64,000 nucleotides of DNA from Panagrolaimus kolymaensis (taxonomy: Eukaryota; Nematoda; Chromadorea; Rhabditida; Panagrolaimidae), in contig JAJQJQ010000002.1 in the NCBI GenBank assembly GCA_028622995.1, positions 11,408,001 through 11,472,000 of the forward strand. Direction: 5' to 3'. Below the pieces are notes generated by a model. It saw only the letters and a program-made list of their open reading frames with translations, made no database searches and was not told the DNA's origin. Both the position numbers and the translations under genes were made by a program. Shown here one piece after another: positions 24,081 through 37,707 of this stretch (positions within the stretch are counted from its first letter, which is position 1; the number at the start of each line of letters is the position of its first letter).

Positions 24081-24453
24081 TTGTCACAAAGTAAAACTAA
24101 AAATAAAGACGGCATTTCAAATTGCTCGATTTTATGTAGCTGAAACTCGGGTGTAATAATTTTTTGATTTTGTTTTTTTAAATATTTTTAAACAAATTTT
24201 CTTTTGTCATTCCATTAAACACTTTCACAAAGTAAAACTAAAAATAAAGATGGCATTTCAAATTGCTCGTTTTTATGTAGCTGAAACTCGTGTGTAATAA
24301 TTTTTGGATTTTGTTTTTTTAAACATTTTTAAACAAATTTTCTTTTGTCATTCCATTAAACACTTTCACAAAGTAAAACTAAAAATAAAGACGGCATTTC
24401 AAATTGCTCGATTTTATGTAGCTGAAACTCGGGTGTAATATTTTTTGGATTTT

Positions 24454-27400
24454 GTTTTTTTAAACATTTTTAAACAAATTTTCTTTTGTCATTCCATTAA
24501 ACACTTTCACAAAGTAAAACTAAAAATAAAGACGGCATTTCAAATTGCTCGATTTTATGTTGCTGCAACTCGGGTGTAAAAATTTTTGGATTTTGTTTTT
24601 TTAAACATTTTTAAACAAATTTTCTTTTGTCATTCCATTAAACACTTTCACAAAGTAAAACTAAAAATAAAGACGGCATTTCAAATTGCTCGATTTTATG
24701 TTGCTGCAACTCGGGTGTAAAAATTTTTGGATTTTGTTTTTTTAAACATTTTTAAACAAAATTTCTTTTGTCATTCCATTAAATACTTTCACAAAGTAAA
24801 ACTAAAAATAAAGACGGCATTTCAAATTGCTCGATTTTACGTTGCTGCAACTCGGGTGTAAAAATTTTTGGATTTTGTTTTTTTAAACATTTTTAAACAA
24901 AATTTCTTTTGTCATTCCATTAAATACTTTCACAAAGTAAAACTAAAAATAAAGACGGCATTTCAAATTGCTCGATTTTACGTTGCTGCAACTCGGGTGT
25001 AAAAATTTTTGGATTTTGTTTTTTTAAACATTTTTAAACAAAATTTCTTTTGTCATTCCATTAAATACTTTCACAAAGTAAAACTAAAAATAAAGACGGC
25101 ATTTCAAATTGCTCGATTTTATGTTGCTGCAACTCGGGTGTAAAAATTTTTGGATTTTGTTTTTTTAAACATTTTTAAACAAAATTTCTTTTGTCATTCC
25201 ATTAAACACTTTCACAAAGTAAAACTAAAAATAAAGACGGCATTTCAAATTGCTCGATTTTATGTTGCTGCAACTCGGGTGTAAAAATTTTTGGATTTTG
25301 TTTTTTTAAACATTTTTAAACAAAATTTCTTTTGTCATTCCATTAAACACTTTCACAAAGTAAAACTAAAAATAAAGACGGCATTTCAAATTGCTCGATT
25401 TTATGTTGCTGCAACTCGGGTGTAAAAATTTTTGGATTTTGTTTTTTTAAACATTTTTAAACAAATTTTCTTTTGTCATTCCATTAAACACTTTCACAAA
25501 GTAAAACTAAAAATAAAGACGGCATTTCAAATTGCTCGATTTTATGTTGCTGCAACTCGGGTGTAAAAATTTTTGGATTTTGTTTTTTTAAACATTTTTA
25601 AACAAATTTTCTTTTGTCATTCCATTAAACACTTTCACAAAGTAAAACTAAAAATAAAGACGGCATTTCAAATTGCTCGATTTTATGTTGCTGCAACTCG
25701 GGTGTAAAAATTTTTGGATTTTGTTTTTTTAAACATTTTTAAACAAAATTTCTTTTGTCATTCCATTAAATACTTTCACAAAGTAAAACTAAAAATAAAG
25801 ACGGCATTTCAAATTGCTCGATTTTACGTTGCTGCAACTCGGGTGTAAAAATTTTTGGATTTTGTTTTTTTAAACATTTTTAAACAAAATTTCTTTTGTC
25901 ATTCCATTAAATACTTTCACAAAGTAAAACTAAAAATAAAGACGGCATTTCAAATTGCTCGATTTTACGTTGCTGCAACTCGGGTGTAAAAATTTTTGGA
26001 TTTTGTTTTTTTAAACATTTTTAAACAAAATTTCTTTTGTCATTCCATTAAATACTTTCACAAAGTAAAACTAAAAATAAAGACGGCATTTCAAATTGCT
26101 CGATTTTACGTTGCTGCAACTCGGGTGTAAAAATTTTTGGATTTTGTTTTTTTAAACATTTTTAAACAAAATTTCTTTTGTCATTCCATTAAATACTTTC
26201 ACAAAGTAAAACTAAAAATAAAGACGGCATTTCAAATTGCTCGATTTTATGTTGCTGCAACTCGGGTGTAAAAATTTTTGGATTTTGTTTTTTTAAACAT
26301 TTTTAAACAAAATTTCTTTTGTCATTCCATTAAACACTTTCACAAAGTAAAACTAAAAATAAAGACGGCATTTCAAATTGCTCGATTTTATGTTGCTGCA
26401 ACTCGGGTGTAAAAATTTTTGGATTTTGTTTTTTTAAACATTTTTAAACAAATTTTCTTTTGTCATTCCATTAAACACTTTCACAAAGTAAAACTAAAAA
26501 TAAAGACGGCATTTCAAATTGCTCGATTTTATGTTGCTGCAACTCGGGTGTAAAAATTTTTGGATTTTGTTTTTTTAAACATTTTTAAACAAATTTTCTT
26601 TTGTCATTCCATTAAACACTTTCACAAAGTAAAACTAAAAATAAAGACGGCATTTCAAATTGCTCGATTTTATGTTGCTGCAACTCGGGTGTAAAAATTT
26701 TTGGATTTTGTTTTTTTAAACATTTTTAAACAAAATTTCTTTTGTCATTCCATTAAATACTTTCACAAAGTAAAACTAAAAATAAAGACGGCATTTCAAA
26801 TTGCTCGATTTTATGTTGCTGCAACTCGGGTGTAAAAATTTTTGGATTTTGTTTTTTTAAACATTTTTAAACAAAATTTCTTTTGTCATTCCATTAAATA
26901 CTTTCACAAAGTAAAACTAAAAATAAAGACGGCATTTCAAATTGCTCGATTTTATGTTGCTGCAACTCGGGTGTAAAAATTTTTGGATTTTGTTTTTTTA
27001 AACATTTTTAAACAAAATTTCTTTTGTCATTCCATTAAATACTTTCACAAAGTAAAACTAAAAATAAAGACGGCATTTCAAATTGCTCGATTTTATGTTG
27101 CTGCAACTCGGGTGTAAAAATTTTTGGATTTTGTTTTTTTAAACATTTTTAAACAAAATTTCTTTTGTCATTCCATTAAACACTTTCACAAAGTAAAACT
27201 AAAAATAAAGACGGCATTTCAAATTGCTCGATTTTATGTTGCTGCAACTCGGGTGTAAAAATTTTTGGATTTTGTTTTTTTAAACATTTTTAAACAAATT
27301 TTCTTTTGTCATTCCATTAAACACTTTCACAAAGTAAAACTAAAAATAAAGACGGCATTTCAAATTGCTCGATTTTATGTTGCTGCAACTCGGGTGTAAA

Positions 27401-30400
27401 AATTTTTGGATTTTGTTTTTTTAAACATTTTTAAACAAATTTTCTTTTGTCATTCCATTAAACACTTTCACAAAGTAAAACTAAAAATAAAGACGGCATT
27501 TCAAATTGCTCGATTTTATGTTGCTGCAACTCGGGTGTAAAAATTTTTGGATTTTGTTTTTTTAAACATTTTTAAACAAAATTTCTTTTGTCATTCCATT
27601 AAATACTTTCACAAAGTAAAACTAAAAATAAAGACGGCATTTCAAATTGCTCGATTTTACGTTGCTGCAACTCGGGTGTAAAAATTTTTGGATTTTGTTT
27701 TTTTAAACATTTTTAAACAAAATTTCTTTTGTCATTCCATTAAATACTTTCACAAAGTAAAACTAAAAATAAAGACGGCATTTCAAATTGCTCGATTTTA
27801 TGTTGCTGCAACTCGGGTGTAAAAATTTTTGGATTTTGTTTTTTTAAACATTTTTAAACAAATTTTCTTTTGTCATTCCATTAAATACTTTCACAAAGTA
27901 AAACTAAAAATAAAGACGGCATTTCAAATTGCTCGATTTTATGTTGCTGCAACTCGGGTGTAAAAATTTTTGGATTTTGTTTTTTTAAACATTTTTAAAC
28001 AAAATTTCTTTTGTCATTCCATTAAATACTTTCACAAAGTAAAACTAAAAATAAAGACGGCATTTCAAATTGCTCGATTTTACGTTGCTGCAACTCGGGT
28101 GTAAAAATTTTTGGATTTTGTTTTTTTAAACATTTTTAAACAAAATTTCTTTTGTCATTCCATTAAATACTTTCACAAAGTAAAACTAAAAATAAAGACG
28201 GCATTTCAAATTGCTCGATTTTATGTTGCTGCAACTCGGGTGTAAAAATTTTTGGATTTTGTTTTTTTAAACATTTTTAAACAAAATTTCTTTTGTCATT
28301 CCATTAAATACTTTCACAAAGTAAAACTAAAAATAAAGACGGCATTTCAAATTGCTCGATTTTATGTTGCTGCAACTCGGGTGTAAAAATTTTTGGATTT
28401 TGTTTTTTTAAACATTTTTAAACAAAATTTCTTTTGTCATTCCATTAAATACTTTCACAAAGTAAAACTAAAAATAAAGACGGCATTTCAAATTGCTCGA
28501 TTTTATGTTGCTGCAACTCGGGTGTAAAAATTTTTGGATTTTGTTTTTTTAAACATTTTTAAACAAATTTTCTTTTGTCATTCCATTAAACACTTTCACA
28601 AAGTAAAACTAAAAATAAAGACGGCATTTCAAATTGCTCGATTTTATGTTGCTGCAACTCGGGTGTAAAAATTTTTGGATTTTGTTTTTTTAAACATTTT
28701 TAAACAAAATTTCTTTTGTCATTCCATTAAACACTTTCACAAAGTAAAACTAAAAATAAAGACGGCATTTCAAATTGCTCGATTTTATGTTGCTGCAACT
28801 CGGGTGTAAAAATTTTTGGATTTTGTTTTTTTAAACATTTTTAAACAAATTTTCTTTTGTCATTCCATTAAACACTTTCACAAAGTAAAACTAAAAATAA
28901 AGACGGCATTTCAAATTGCTCGATTTTATGTTGCTGCAACTCGGGTGTAAAAATTTTTGGATTTTGTTTTTTTAAACATTTTTAAACAAAATTTCTTTTG
29001 TCATTCCATTAAATACTTTCACAAAGTAAAACTAAAAATAAAGACGGCATTTCAAATTGCTCGATTTTATGTTGCTGCAACTCGGGTGTAAAAATTTTTG
29101 GATTTTGTTTTTTTAAACATTTTTAAACAAAATTTCTTTTGTCATTCCATTAAACACTTTCACAAAGTAAAACTAAAAATAAAGACGGCATTTCAAATTG
29201 CTCGATTTTATGTTGCTGCAACTCGGGTGTAAAAATTTTTGGATTTTGTTTTTTTAAACATTTTTAAACAAATTTTCTTTTGTCATTCCATTAAACACTT
29301 TCACAAAGTAAAACTAAAAATAAAGACGGCATTTCAAATTGCTCGATTTTATGTTGCTGCAACTCGGGTGTAAAAATTTTTGGATTTTGTTTTTTTAAAC
29401 ATTTTTAAACAAATTTTCTTTTGTCATTCCATTAAACACTTTCACAAAGTAAAACTAAAAATAAAGACGGCATTTCAAATTGCTCGATTTTATGTTGCTG
29501 CAACTCGGGTGTAAAAATTTTTGGATTTTGTTTTTTTAAACATTTTTAAACAAAATTTCTTTTGTCATTCCATTAAATACTTTCACAAAGTAAAACTAAA
29601 AATAAAGACGGCATTTCAAATTGCTCGATTTTATGTTGCTGCAACTCGGGTGTAAAAATTTTTGGATTTTGTTTTTTTAAACATTTTTAAACAAAATTTC
29701 TTTTGTCATTCCATTAAATACTTTCACAAAGTAAAACTAAAAATAAAGACGGCATTTCAAATTGCTCGATTTTACGTTGCTGCAACTCGGGTGTAAAAAT
29801 TTTTGGATTTTGTTTTTTTAAACATTTTTAAACAAAATTTCTTTTGTCATTCCATTAAATACTTTCACAAAGTAAAACTAAAAATAAAGACGGCATTTCA
29901 AATTGCTCGATTTTACGTTGCTGCAACTCGGGTGTAAAAATTTTTGGATTTTGTTTTTTTAAACATTTTTAAACAAAATTTCTTTTGTCATTCCATTAAA
30001 TACTTTCACAAAGTAAAACTAAAAATAAAGACGGCATTTCAAATTGCTCGATTTTACGTTGCTGCAACTCGGGTGTAAAAATTTTTGGATTTTGTTTTTT
30101 TAAACATTTTTAAACAAAATTTCTTTTGTCATTCCATTAAATACTTTCACAAAGTAAAACTAAAAATAAAGACGGCATTTCAAATTGCTCGATTTTATGT
30201 TGCTGCAACTCGGGTGTAAAAATTTTTGGATTTTGTTTTTTTAAACATTTTTAAACAAAATTTCTTTTGTCATTCCATTAAATACTTTCACAAAGTAAAA
30301 CTAAAAATAAAGACGGCATTTCAAATTGCTCGATTTTATGTTGCTGCAACTCGGGTGTAAAAATTTTTGGATTTTGTTTTTTTAAACATTTTTAAACAAA

Positions 30401-33400
30401 ATTTCTTTTGTCATTCCATTAAATACTTTCACAAAGTAAAACTAAAAATAAAGACGGCATTTCAAATTGCTCGATTTTACGTTGCTGCAACTCGGGTGTA
30501 AAAATTTTTGGATTTTGTTTTTTTAAACATTTTTAAACAAAATTTCTTTTGTCATTCCATTAAATACTTTCACAAAGTAAAACTAAAAATAAAGACGGCA
30601 TTTCAAATTGCTCGATTTTATGTTGCTGCAACTCGGGTGTAAAAATTTTTGGATTTTGTTTTTTTAAACATTTTTAAACAAAATTTCTTTTGTCATTCCA
30701 TTAAATACTTTCACAAAGTAAAACTAAAAATAAAGACGGCATTTCAAATTGCTCGATTTTATGTTGCTGCAACTCGGGTGTAAAAATTTTTGGATTTTGT
30801 TTTTTTAAACATTTTTAAACAAAATTTCTTTTGTCATTCCATTAAATACTTTCACAAAGTAAAACTAAAAATAAAGACGGCATTTCAAATTGCTCGATTT
30901 TATGTTGCTGCAACTCGGGTGTAAAAATTTTTGGATTTTGTTTTTTTAAACATTTTTAAACAAAATTTCTTTTGTCATTCCATTAAATACTTTCACAAAG
31001 TAAAACTAAAAATAAAGACGGCATTTCAAATTGCTCGATTTTATGTTGCTGCAACTCGGGTGTAAAAATATTTGGATTTTGTTTTTTTAAACATTTTTAA
31101 ACAAAATTTCTTTTGTCATTCCATTAAATACTTTCACAAAGTAAAACTAAAAATAAAGACGGCATTTCAAATTGCTCGATTTTATGTTGCTGCAACTCGG
31201 GTGTAAAAATTTTTGGATTTTGTTTTTTTAAACATTTTTAAACAAAATTTCTTTTGTCATTCCATTAAATACTTTCACAAAGTAAAACTAAAAATAAAGA
31301 CGGCATTTCAAATTGCTCGATTTTATGTTGCTGCAACTCGGGTGTAAAAATTTTTGGATTTTGTTTTTTTAAACATTTTTAAACAAAATTTCTTTTGTCA
31401 TTCCATTAAATACTTTCACAAAGTAAAACTAAAAATAAAGACGGCATTTCAAATTGCTCGATTTTATGTTGCTGCAACTCGGGTGTAAAAATTTTTGGAT
31501 TTTGTTTTTTTAAACATTTTTAAACAAATTTTCTTTTGTCATTCCATTAAATACTTTCACAAAGTAAAACTAAAAATAAAGACGGCATTTCAAATTGCTC
31601 GATTTTATGTTGCTGCAACTCGGGTGTAAAAATTTTTGGATTTTGTTTTTTTAAACATTTTTAAACAAAATTTCTTTTGTCATTCCATTAAATACTTTCA
31701 CAAAGTAAAACTAAAAATAAAGACGGCATTTCAAATTGCTCGATTTTACGTTGCTGCAACTCGGGTGTAAAAATTTTTGGATTTTGTTTTTTTAAACATT
31801 TTTAAACAAAATTTCTTTTGTCATTCCATTAAATACTTTCACAAAGTAAAACTAAAAATAAAGACGGCATTTCAAATTGCTCGATTTTACGTTGCTGCAA
31901 CTCGGGTGTAAAAATTTTTGGATTTTGTTTTTTTAAACATTTTTAAACAAAATTTCTTTTGTCATTCCATTAAATACTTTCACAAAGTAAAACTAAAAAT
32001 AAAGACGGCATTTCAAATTGCTCGATTTTACGTTGCTGCAACTCGGGTGTAAAAATTTTTGGATTTTGTTTTTTTAAACATTTTTAAACAAAATTTCTTT
32101 TGTCATTCCATTAAATACTTTCATAAAGTAAAACTAAAAATAAAGACGGCATTTCAAATTGCTCGATTTTATGTTGCTGCAACTCGGGTGTAAAAATTTT
32201 TGGATTTTGTTTTTTTAAACATTTTTAAACAAAATTTCTTTTGTCATTCCATTAAATACTTTCACAAAGTAAAACTAAAAATAAAGACGGCATTTCAAAT
32301 TGCTCGATTTTATGTTGCTGCAACTCGGGTGTAAAAATTTTTGGATTTTGTTTTTTTAAACATTTTTAAACAAAATTTCTTTTGTCATTCCATTAAATAC
32401 TTTCATAAAGTAAAACTAAAAATAAAGACGGCATTTCAAATTGCTCGATTTTACGTTGCTGCAACTCGGGTGTAAAAATTTTTGGATTTTGTTTTTTTAA
32501 ACATTTTTAAACAAAATTTCTTTTGTCATTCCATTAAATACTTTCACAAAGTAAAACTAAAAATAAAGACGGCATTTCAAATTGCTCGATTTTATGTTGC
32601 TGCAACTCGGGTGTAAAAATTTTTGGATTTTGTTTTTTTAAACATTTTTAAACAAAATTTCTTTTGTCATTCCATTAAATACTTTCACAAAGTAAAACTA
32701 AAAATAAAGACGGCATTTCAAATTGCTCGATTTTATGTTGCTGCAACTCGGGTGTAAAAATTTTTGGATTTTGTTTTTTTAAACATTTTTAAACAAAATT
32801 TCTTTTGTCATTCCATTAAATACTTTCACAAAGTAAAACTAAAAATAAAGACGGCATTTCAAATTGCTCGATTTTATGTTGCTGCAACTCGGGTGTAAAA
32901 ATTTTTGGATTTTGTTTTTTTAAACATTTTTAAACAAAATTTCTTTTGTCATTCCATTAAATACTTTCACAAAGTAAAACTAAAAATAAAGACGGCATTT
33001 CAAATTGCTCGATTTTATGTTGCTGCAACTCGGGTGTAAAAATTTTTGGATTTTGTTTTTTTAAACATTTTTAAACAAAATTTCTTTTGTCATTCCATTA
33101 AATACTTTCACAAAGTAAAACTAAAAATAAAGACGGCATTTCAAATTGCTCGATTTTATGTTGCTGCAACTCGGGTGTAAAAATTTTTGGATTTTGTTTT
33201 TTTAAACATTTTTAAACAAAATTTCTTTTGTCATTCCATTAAATACTTTCACAAAGTAAAACTAAAAATAAAGACGCCATTTCAAATTGCTCGATTTTAT
33301 GTTGCTGCAACTCGGGTGTAAAAATTTTTGGATTTTGTTTTTTTAAACATTTTTAAACAAAATTTCTTTTGTCATTCCATTAAATACTTTCACAAAGTAA

Positions 33401-36400
33401 AACTAAAAATAAAGACGGCATTTCAAATTGCTCGATTTTATGTTGCTGCAACTCGGGTGTAAAAATTTTTGGATTTTGTTTTTTTAAACATTTTTAAACA
33501 AAATTTCTTTTGTCATTCCATTAAATACTTTCACAAAGTAAAACTAAAAATAAAGACGGCATTTCAAATTGCTCGATTTTATGTTGCTGCAACTCGGGTG
33601 TAAAAATTTTTGGATTTTGTTTTTTTAAACATTTTTAAACAAAATTTCTTTTGTCATTCCATTAAATACTTTCACAAAGTAAAACTAAAAATAAAGACGG
33701 CATTTCAAATTGCTCGATTTTATGTTGCTGCAACTCGGGTGTAAAAATTTTTGGATTTTGTTTTTTTAAACATTTTTAAACAAAATTTCTTTTGTCATTC
33801 CATTAAATACTTTCACAAAGTAAAACTAAAAATAAAGACGGCATTTCAAATTGCTCGATTTTATGTTGCTGCAACTCGGGTGTAAAAATTTTTGGATTTT
33901 GTTTTTTTAAACATTTTTAAACAAAATTTCTTTTGTCATTCCATTAAATACTTTCACAAAGTAAAACTAAAAATAAAGACGGCATTTCAAATTGCTCGAT
34001 TTTATGTTGCTGCAACTCGGGTGTAAAAATTTTTGGATTTTGTTTTTTTAAACATTTTTAAACAAATTTTCTTTTGTCATTCCATTAAATACTTTCACAA
34101 AGTAAAACTAAAAATAAAGACGGCATTTCAAATTGCTCGATTTTATGTTGCTGCAACTCGGGTGTAAAAATTTTTGGATTTTGTTTTTTTAAACATTTTT
34201 AAACAAAATTTCTTTTGTCATTCCATTAAATACTTTCATAAAGTAAAACTAAAAATAAAGACGGCATTTCAAATTGCTCGATTTTATGTTGCTGCAACTC
34301 GGGTGTAAAAATTTTTGGATTTTGTTTTTTTAAACATTTTTAAACAAAATTTCTTTTGTCATTCCATTAAATACTTTCATAAAGTAAAACTAAAAATAAA
34401 GACGGCATTTCAAATTGCTCGATTTTACGTTGCTGCAACTCGGGTGTAAAAATTTTTGGATTTTGTTTTTTTAAACATTTTTAAACAAAATTTCTTTTGT
34501 CATTCCATTAAATACTTTCACAAAGTAAAACTAAAAATAAAGACGGCATTTCAAATTGCTCGATTTTACGTTGCTGCAACTCGGGTGTAAAAATTTTTGG
34601 ATTTTGTTTTTTTAAACATTTTTAAACAAAATTTCTTTTGTCATTCCATTAAATACTTTCACAAAGTAAAACTAAAAATAAAGACGGCATTTCAAATTGC
34701 TCGATTTTATGTTGCTGCAACTCGGGTGTAAAAATTTTTGGATTTTGTTTTTTTAAACATTTTTAAACAAAATTTCTTTTGTCATTCCATTAAATACTTT
34801 CACAAAGTAAAACTAAAAATAAAGACGGCATTTCAAATTGCTCGATTTTATGTTGCTGCAACTCGGGTGTAAAAATTTTTGGATTTTGTTTTTTTAAACA
34901 TTTTTAAACAAAATTTCTATTGTCATTCCATTAAACACTTTCACAAAGTAAAACTAAAAATAAAGACGGCATTTCAAATTGCTCGATTTTATGTTGCTGC
35001 AACTCGGGTGTAAAAATTTTTGGATTTTGTTTTTTTAAACATTTTTAAACAAAATTTCTTTTGTCATTCCATTAAATACTTTCACAAAGTAAAACTAAAA
35101 ATAAAGACGCCATTTCAAATTGCTCGATTTTATGTTGCTGCAACTCGGGTGTAAAAATTTTTGGATTTTGTTTTTTTAAACATTTTTAAACAAAATTTCT
35201 TTTGTCATTCCATTAAATACTTTCACAAAGTAAAACTAAAAATAAAGACGGCATTTCAAATTGCTCGATTTTACGTTGCTGCAACTCGGGTGTAAAAATT
35301 TTTGGATTTTGTTTTTTTAAACATTTTTAAACAAAATTTCTTTTGTCATTCCATTAAATACTTTCACAAAGTAAAACTAAAAATAAAGACGGCATTTCAA
35401 ATTGCTCGATTTTACGTTGCTGCAACTCGGGTGTAAAAATTTTTGGATTTTGTTTTTTTAAACATTTTTAAACAAAATTTCTTTTGTCATTCCATTAAAT
35501 ACTTTCACAAAGTAAAACTAAAAATAAAGACGGCATTTCAAATTGCTCGATTTTACGTTGCTGCAACTCGGGTGTAAAAATTTTTGGATTTTGTTTTTTT
35601 AAACATTTTTAAACAAAATTTCTTTTGTCATTCCATTAAACACTTTCACAAAGTAAAACTAAAAATAAAGACGGCATTTCAAATTGCTCCATTTTATGTT
35701 GCTGCAACTCGGGTGTAATAATTTTTTGATTTTGTTTTTTTAAACATTTTTAAACAAAATTTCTTTTGTCATTCCATTAAATACTTTCACAAAGTAAAAC
35801 TAAAAATAAAGACGGCATTTCAAATTGCTCGATTTTATGTTGCTGCAACTCGGGTGTAAAAATTTTTGGATTTTGTTTTTTTAAACATTTTTAAACAAAA
35901 TTTCTTTTGTCATTCCATTAAATACTTTCACAAAGTAAAACTAAAAATAAAGACGGCATTTCAAATTGCTCGATTTTATGTTGCTGCAACTCGGGTGTAA
36001 AAATTTTTGGATTTTGTTTTTTTAAACATTTTTAAACAAAATTTCTTTTGTCATTCCATTAAATACTTTCACAAAGTAAAACTAAAAATAAAGACGGCAT
36101 TTCAAATTGCTCGATTTTATGTTGCTGCAACTCGGGTGTAAAAATTTTTGGATTTTGTTTTTTTAAACATTTTTAAACAAAATTTCTTTTGTCATTCCAT
36201 TAAATACTTTCACAAAGTAAAACTAAAAATAAAGACGGCATTTCAAATTGCTCGATTTTATGTTGCTGCAACTCGGGTGTAAAAATTTTTGGATTTTGTT
36301 TTTTTAAACATTTTTAAACAAAATTTCTTTTGTCATTCCATTAAATACTTTCACAAAGTAAAACTAAAAATAAAGACGGCATTTCAAATTGCTCGATTTT

Positions 36401-37143
36401 ATGTTGCTGCAACTCGGGTGTAAAAATTTTTGGATTTTGTTTTTTTAAACATTTTTAAACAAAATTTCTTTTGTCATTCCATTAAATACTTTCACAAAGT
36501 AAAACTAAAAATAAAGACGGCATTTCAAATTGCTCGATTTTATGTTGCTGCAACTCGGGTGTAAAAATTTTTGGATTTTGTTTTTTTAAACATTTTTAAA
36601 CAAAATTTCTTTTGTCATTCCATTAAATACTTTCACAAAGTAAAACTAAAAATAAAGACGGCATTTCAAATTGCTCGATTTTATGTTGCTGCAACTCGGG
36701 TGTAAAAATTTTTGGATTTTGTTTTTTTAAACATTTTTAAACAAAATTTCTTTTGTCATTCCATTAAATACTTTCACAAAGTAAAACTAAAAATAAAGAC
36801 GGCATTTCAAATTGCTCGATTTTATGTTGCTGCAACTCGGGTGTAAAAATTTTTGGATTTTGTTTTTTTAAACATTTTTAAACAAAATTTCTTTTGTCAT
36901 TCCATTAAATACTTTCACAAAGTAAAACTAAAAATAAAGACGGCATTTCAAATTGCTCGATTTTATGTTGCTGCAACTCGGGTGTAAAAATTTTTGGATT
37001 TTGTTTTTTTAAACATTTTTAAACAAAATTTCTTTTGTCATTCCATTAAATACTTTCACAAAGTAAAACTAAAAATAAAGACGGCATTTCAAATTGCTCG
37101 ATTTTATGTTGCTGCAACTCGGGTGTAAAAATTTTTGGATTTT
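24454..37143 (+). repeat. Homogeneous class II satellite zone (90 monomers)
   Basis: Nearly every monomer has gacggc, gttgctgcaac and tail taaaaatttttgg, mostly with caaaattt and tactttc. The only variants at appreciable frequency are tttatgttg/tttacgttg and tactttc/cactttc. A lone exception at 35593 has 'ttgctccatt' and the class I tail. ACG-type units cluster in triplets (near 25826, 29774, 31748, 35273 for the first of each); the pattern ACG x3, ATG x2, ACG at 29774 recurs at 31748, 1974 bp = 14 monomers on. This is the most homogenised part of the window. Confidence 0.85.
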
Positions 37144-37707
37144 GTTTTTTTAAACATTTTTAAACAAAATTTCTTTTGTCATTCCATTAAATACTTTCAC
37201 AAAGTAAAACTAAAAATAAAGACGGCATTTCAAATTGCTCGATTTTATGTTGCTGCAACTCGGGTGTAATAATTTTTTGATTTTGTTTTTTTAAACATTT
37301 TTAAACAAATTTTCTTTTGTCATTCCATTAAACACTTTCACAAAGTAAAACTAAAAATAAAGACGGCATTTCAAATTGCTCGATTTTATGTTGCTGCAAC
37401 TCGGGTGTAATAATTTTTTGATTTTGTTTTTTTAAACATTTTTAAACAAATTTTCTTTTGTCATTCCATTAAACACTTTCACAAAGTAAAACTAAAAATA
37501 AAGATGGCATTTCAAATTGCTCGATTTTATGTTGCTGCAACTCGGGTGTAATAATTTTTTGATTTTGTTTTTTTAAACATTTTTAAACAAATTTTCTTTT
37601 GTCATTCCATTAAATACTTTCACAAAGTAAAACTAAAAATAAAGACGGCATTTAAAATTGCTCGATTTTATGTTGCTGCAACTCGGGTGTAATAATTTTT
37701 TGATTTT

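Larger units (their letters stand above)
21895..24083 (+). mobile_element. 2189-bp Helitron/Helentron-like composite insertion in the satellite
   Basis: This is the only non-satellite sequence in the window. Left flank '...cactt' and right flank 'tcacaaag...' join to give the intact satellite string 'cactttcacaaag', so nothing is duplicated or lost at the insertion point. The insertion lies between two Ts. It starts TCTACC and ends CTTG. The boundary is ambiguous by 2 bp (shared 'tc'). Inside, the same ends meet at 22687/22688, dividing it into two related elements. Helitrons leave no target duplication, start with TC and have a hairpin near the 3' end; the Helentron branch is reported to insert between T and T. 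The 3' end CTTG does not fit canonical CTRR. There is no RepHel or other transposase ORF, so it would be non-autonomous. The class is inference; that it is a clean insertion is seen directly. Confidence 0.6.
22688..24083 (+). mobile_element. Element 2 of the composite (1396 bp, TCTACC...CTTG)
   Basis: It starts TCTACCTATGTAAAGCG, abutting the CTTG of element 1 with no spacer. Its first ~350 bp align with the start of element 1: the TGTC run, 'gtcctatgcagtttttt', and 'gcataatcgaaaaaa...cgacgcgaatgtttctcttt'. The rest is unlike element 1 except for the same style of GAA/GGA-loop hairpins (23026, 23321, 23468, 23574). It ends with a G/C run, a GGGC-GCCC stem at 24067-24080, and CTTG. An internal ~54-bp segment is present twice (23491 and 23741). 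No protein family is recognised. Confidence 0.5.

Noticed and set aside
21886..24087. Possible 7-bp target-site duplication TTGTCAC at 21886-21892 and 24081-24087
   Set aside because: If it were a true duplication, the element would start TTTCTACC, and the empty site would be a monomer lacking 18 bp. The T/T reading rebuilds the satellite string exactly and agrees with the internal CTTG|TCTACC junction. Both readings need a small flank deletion, so this is rejected as less likely, not disproved.
23749..24156. 135-codon open frame on the + strand at the right edge of the insertion
   Set aside because: Its last ~24 codons are satellite, its middle is low-complexity F/L/S/K-rich AT sequence, no domain or motif is recognised, and it crosses the insertion border. 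It is a chance frame.
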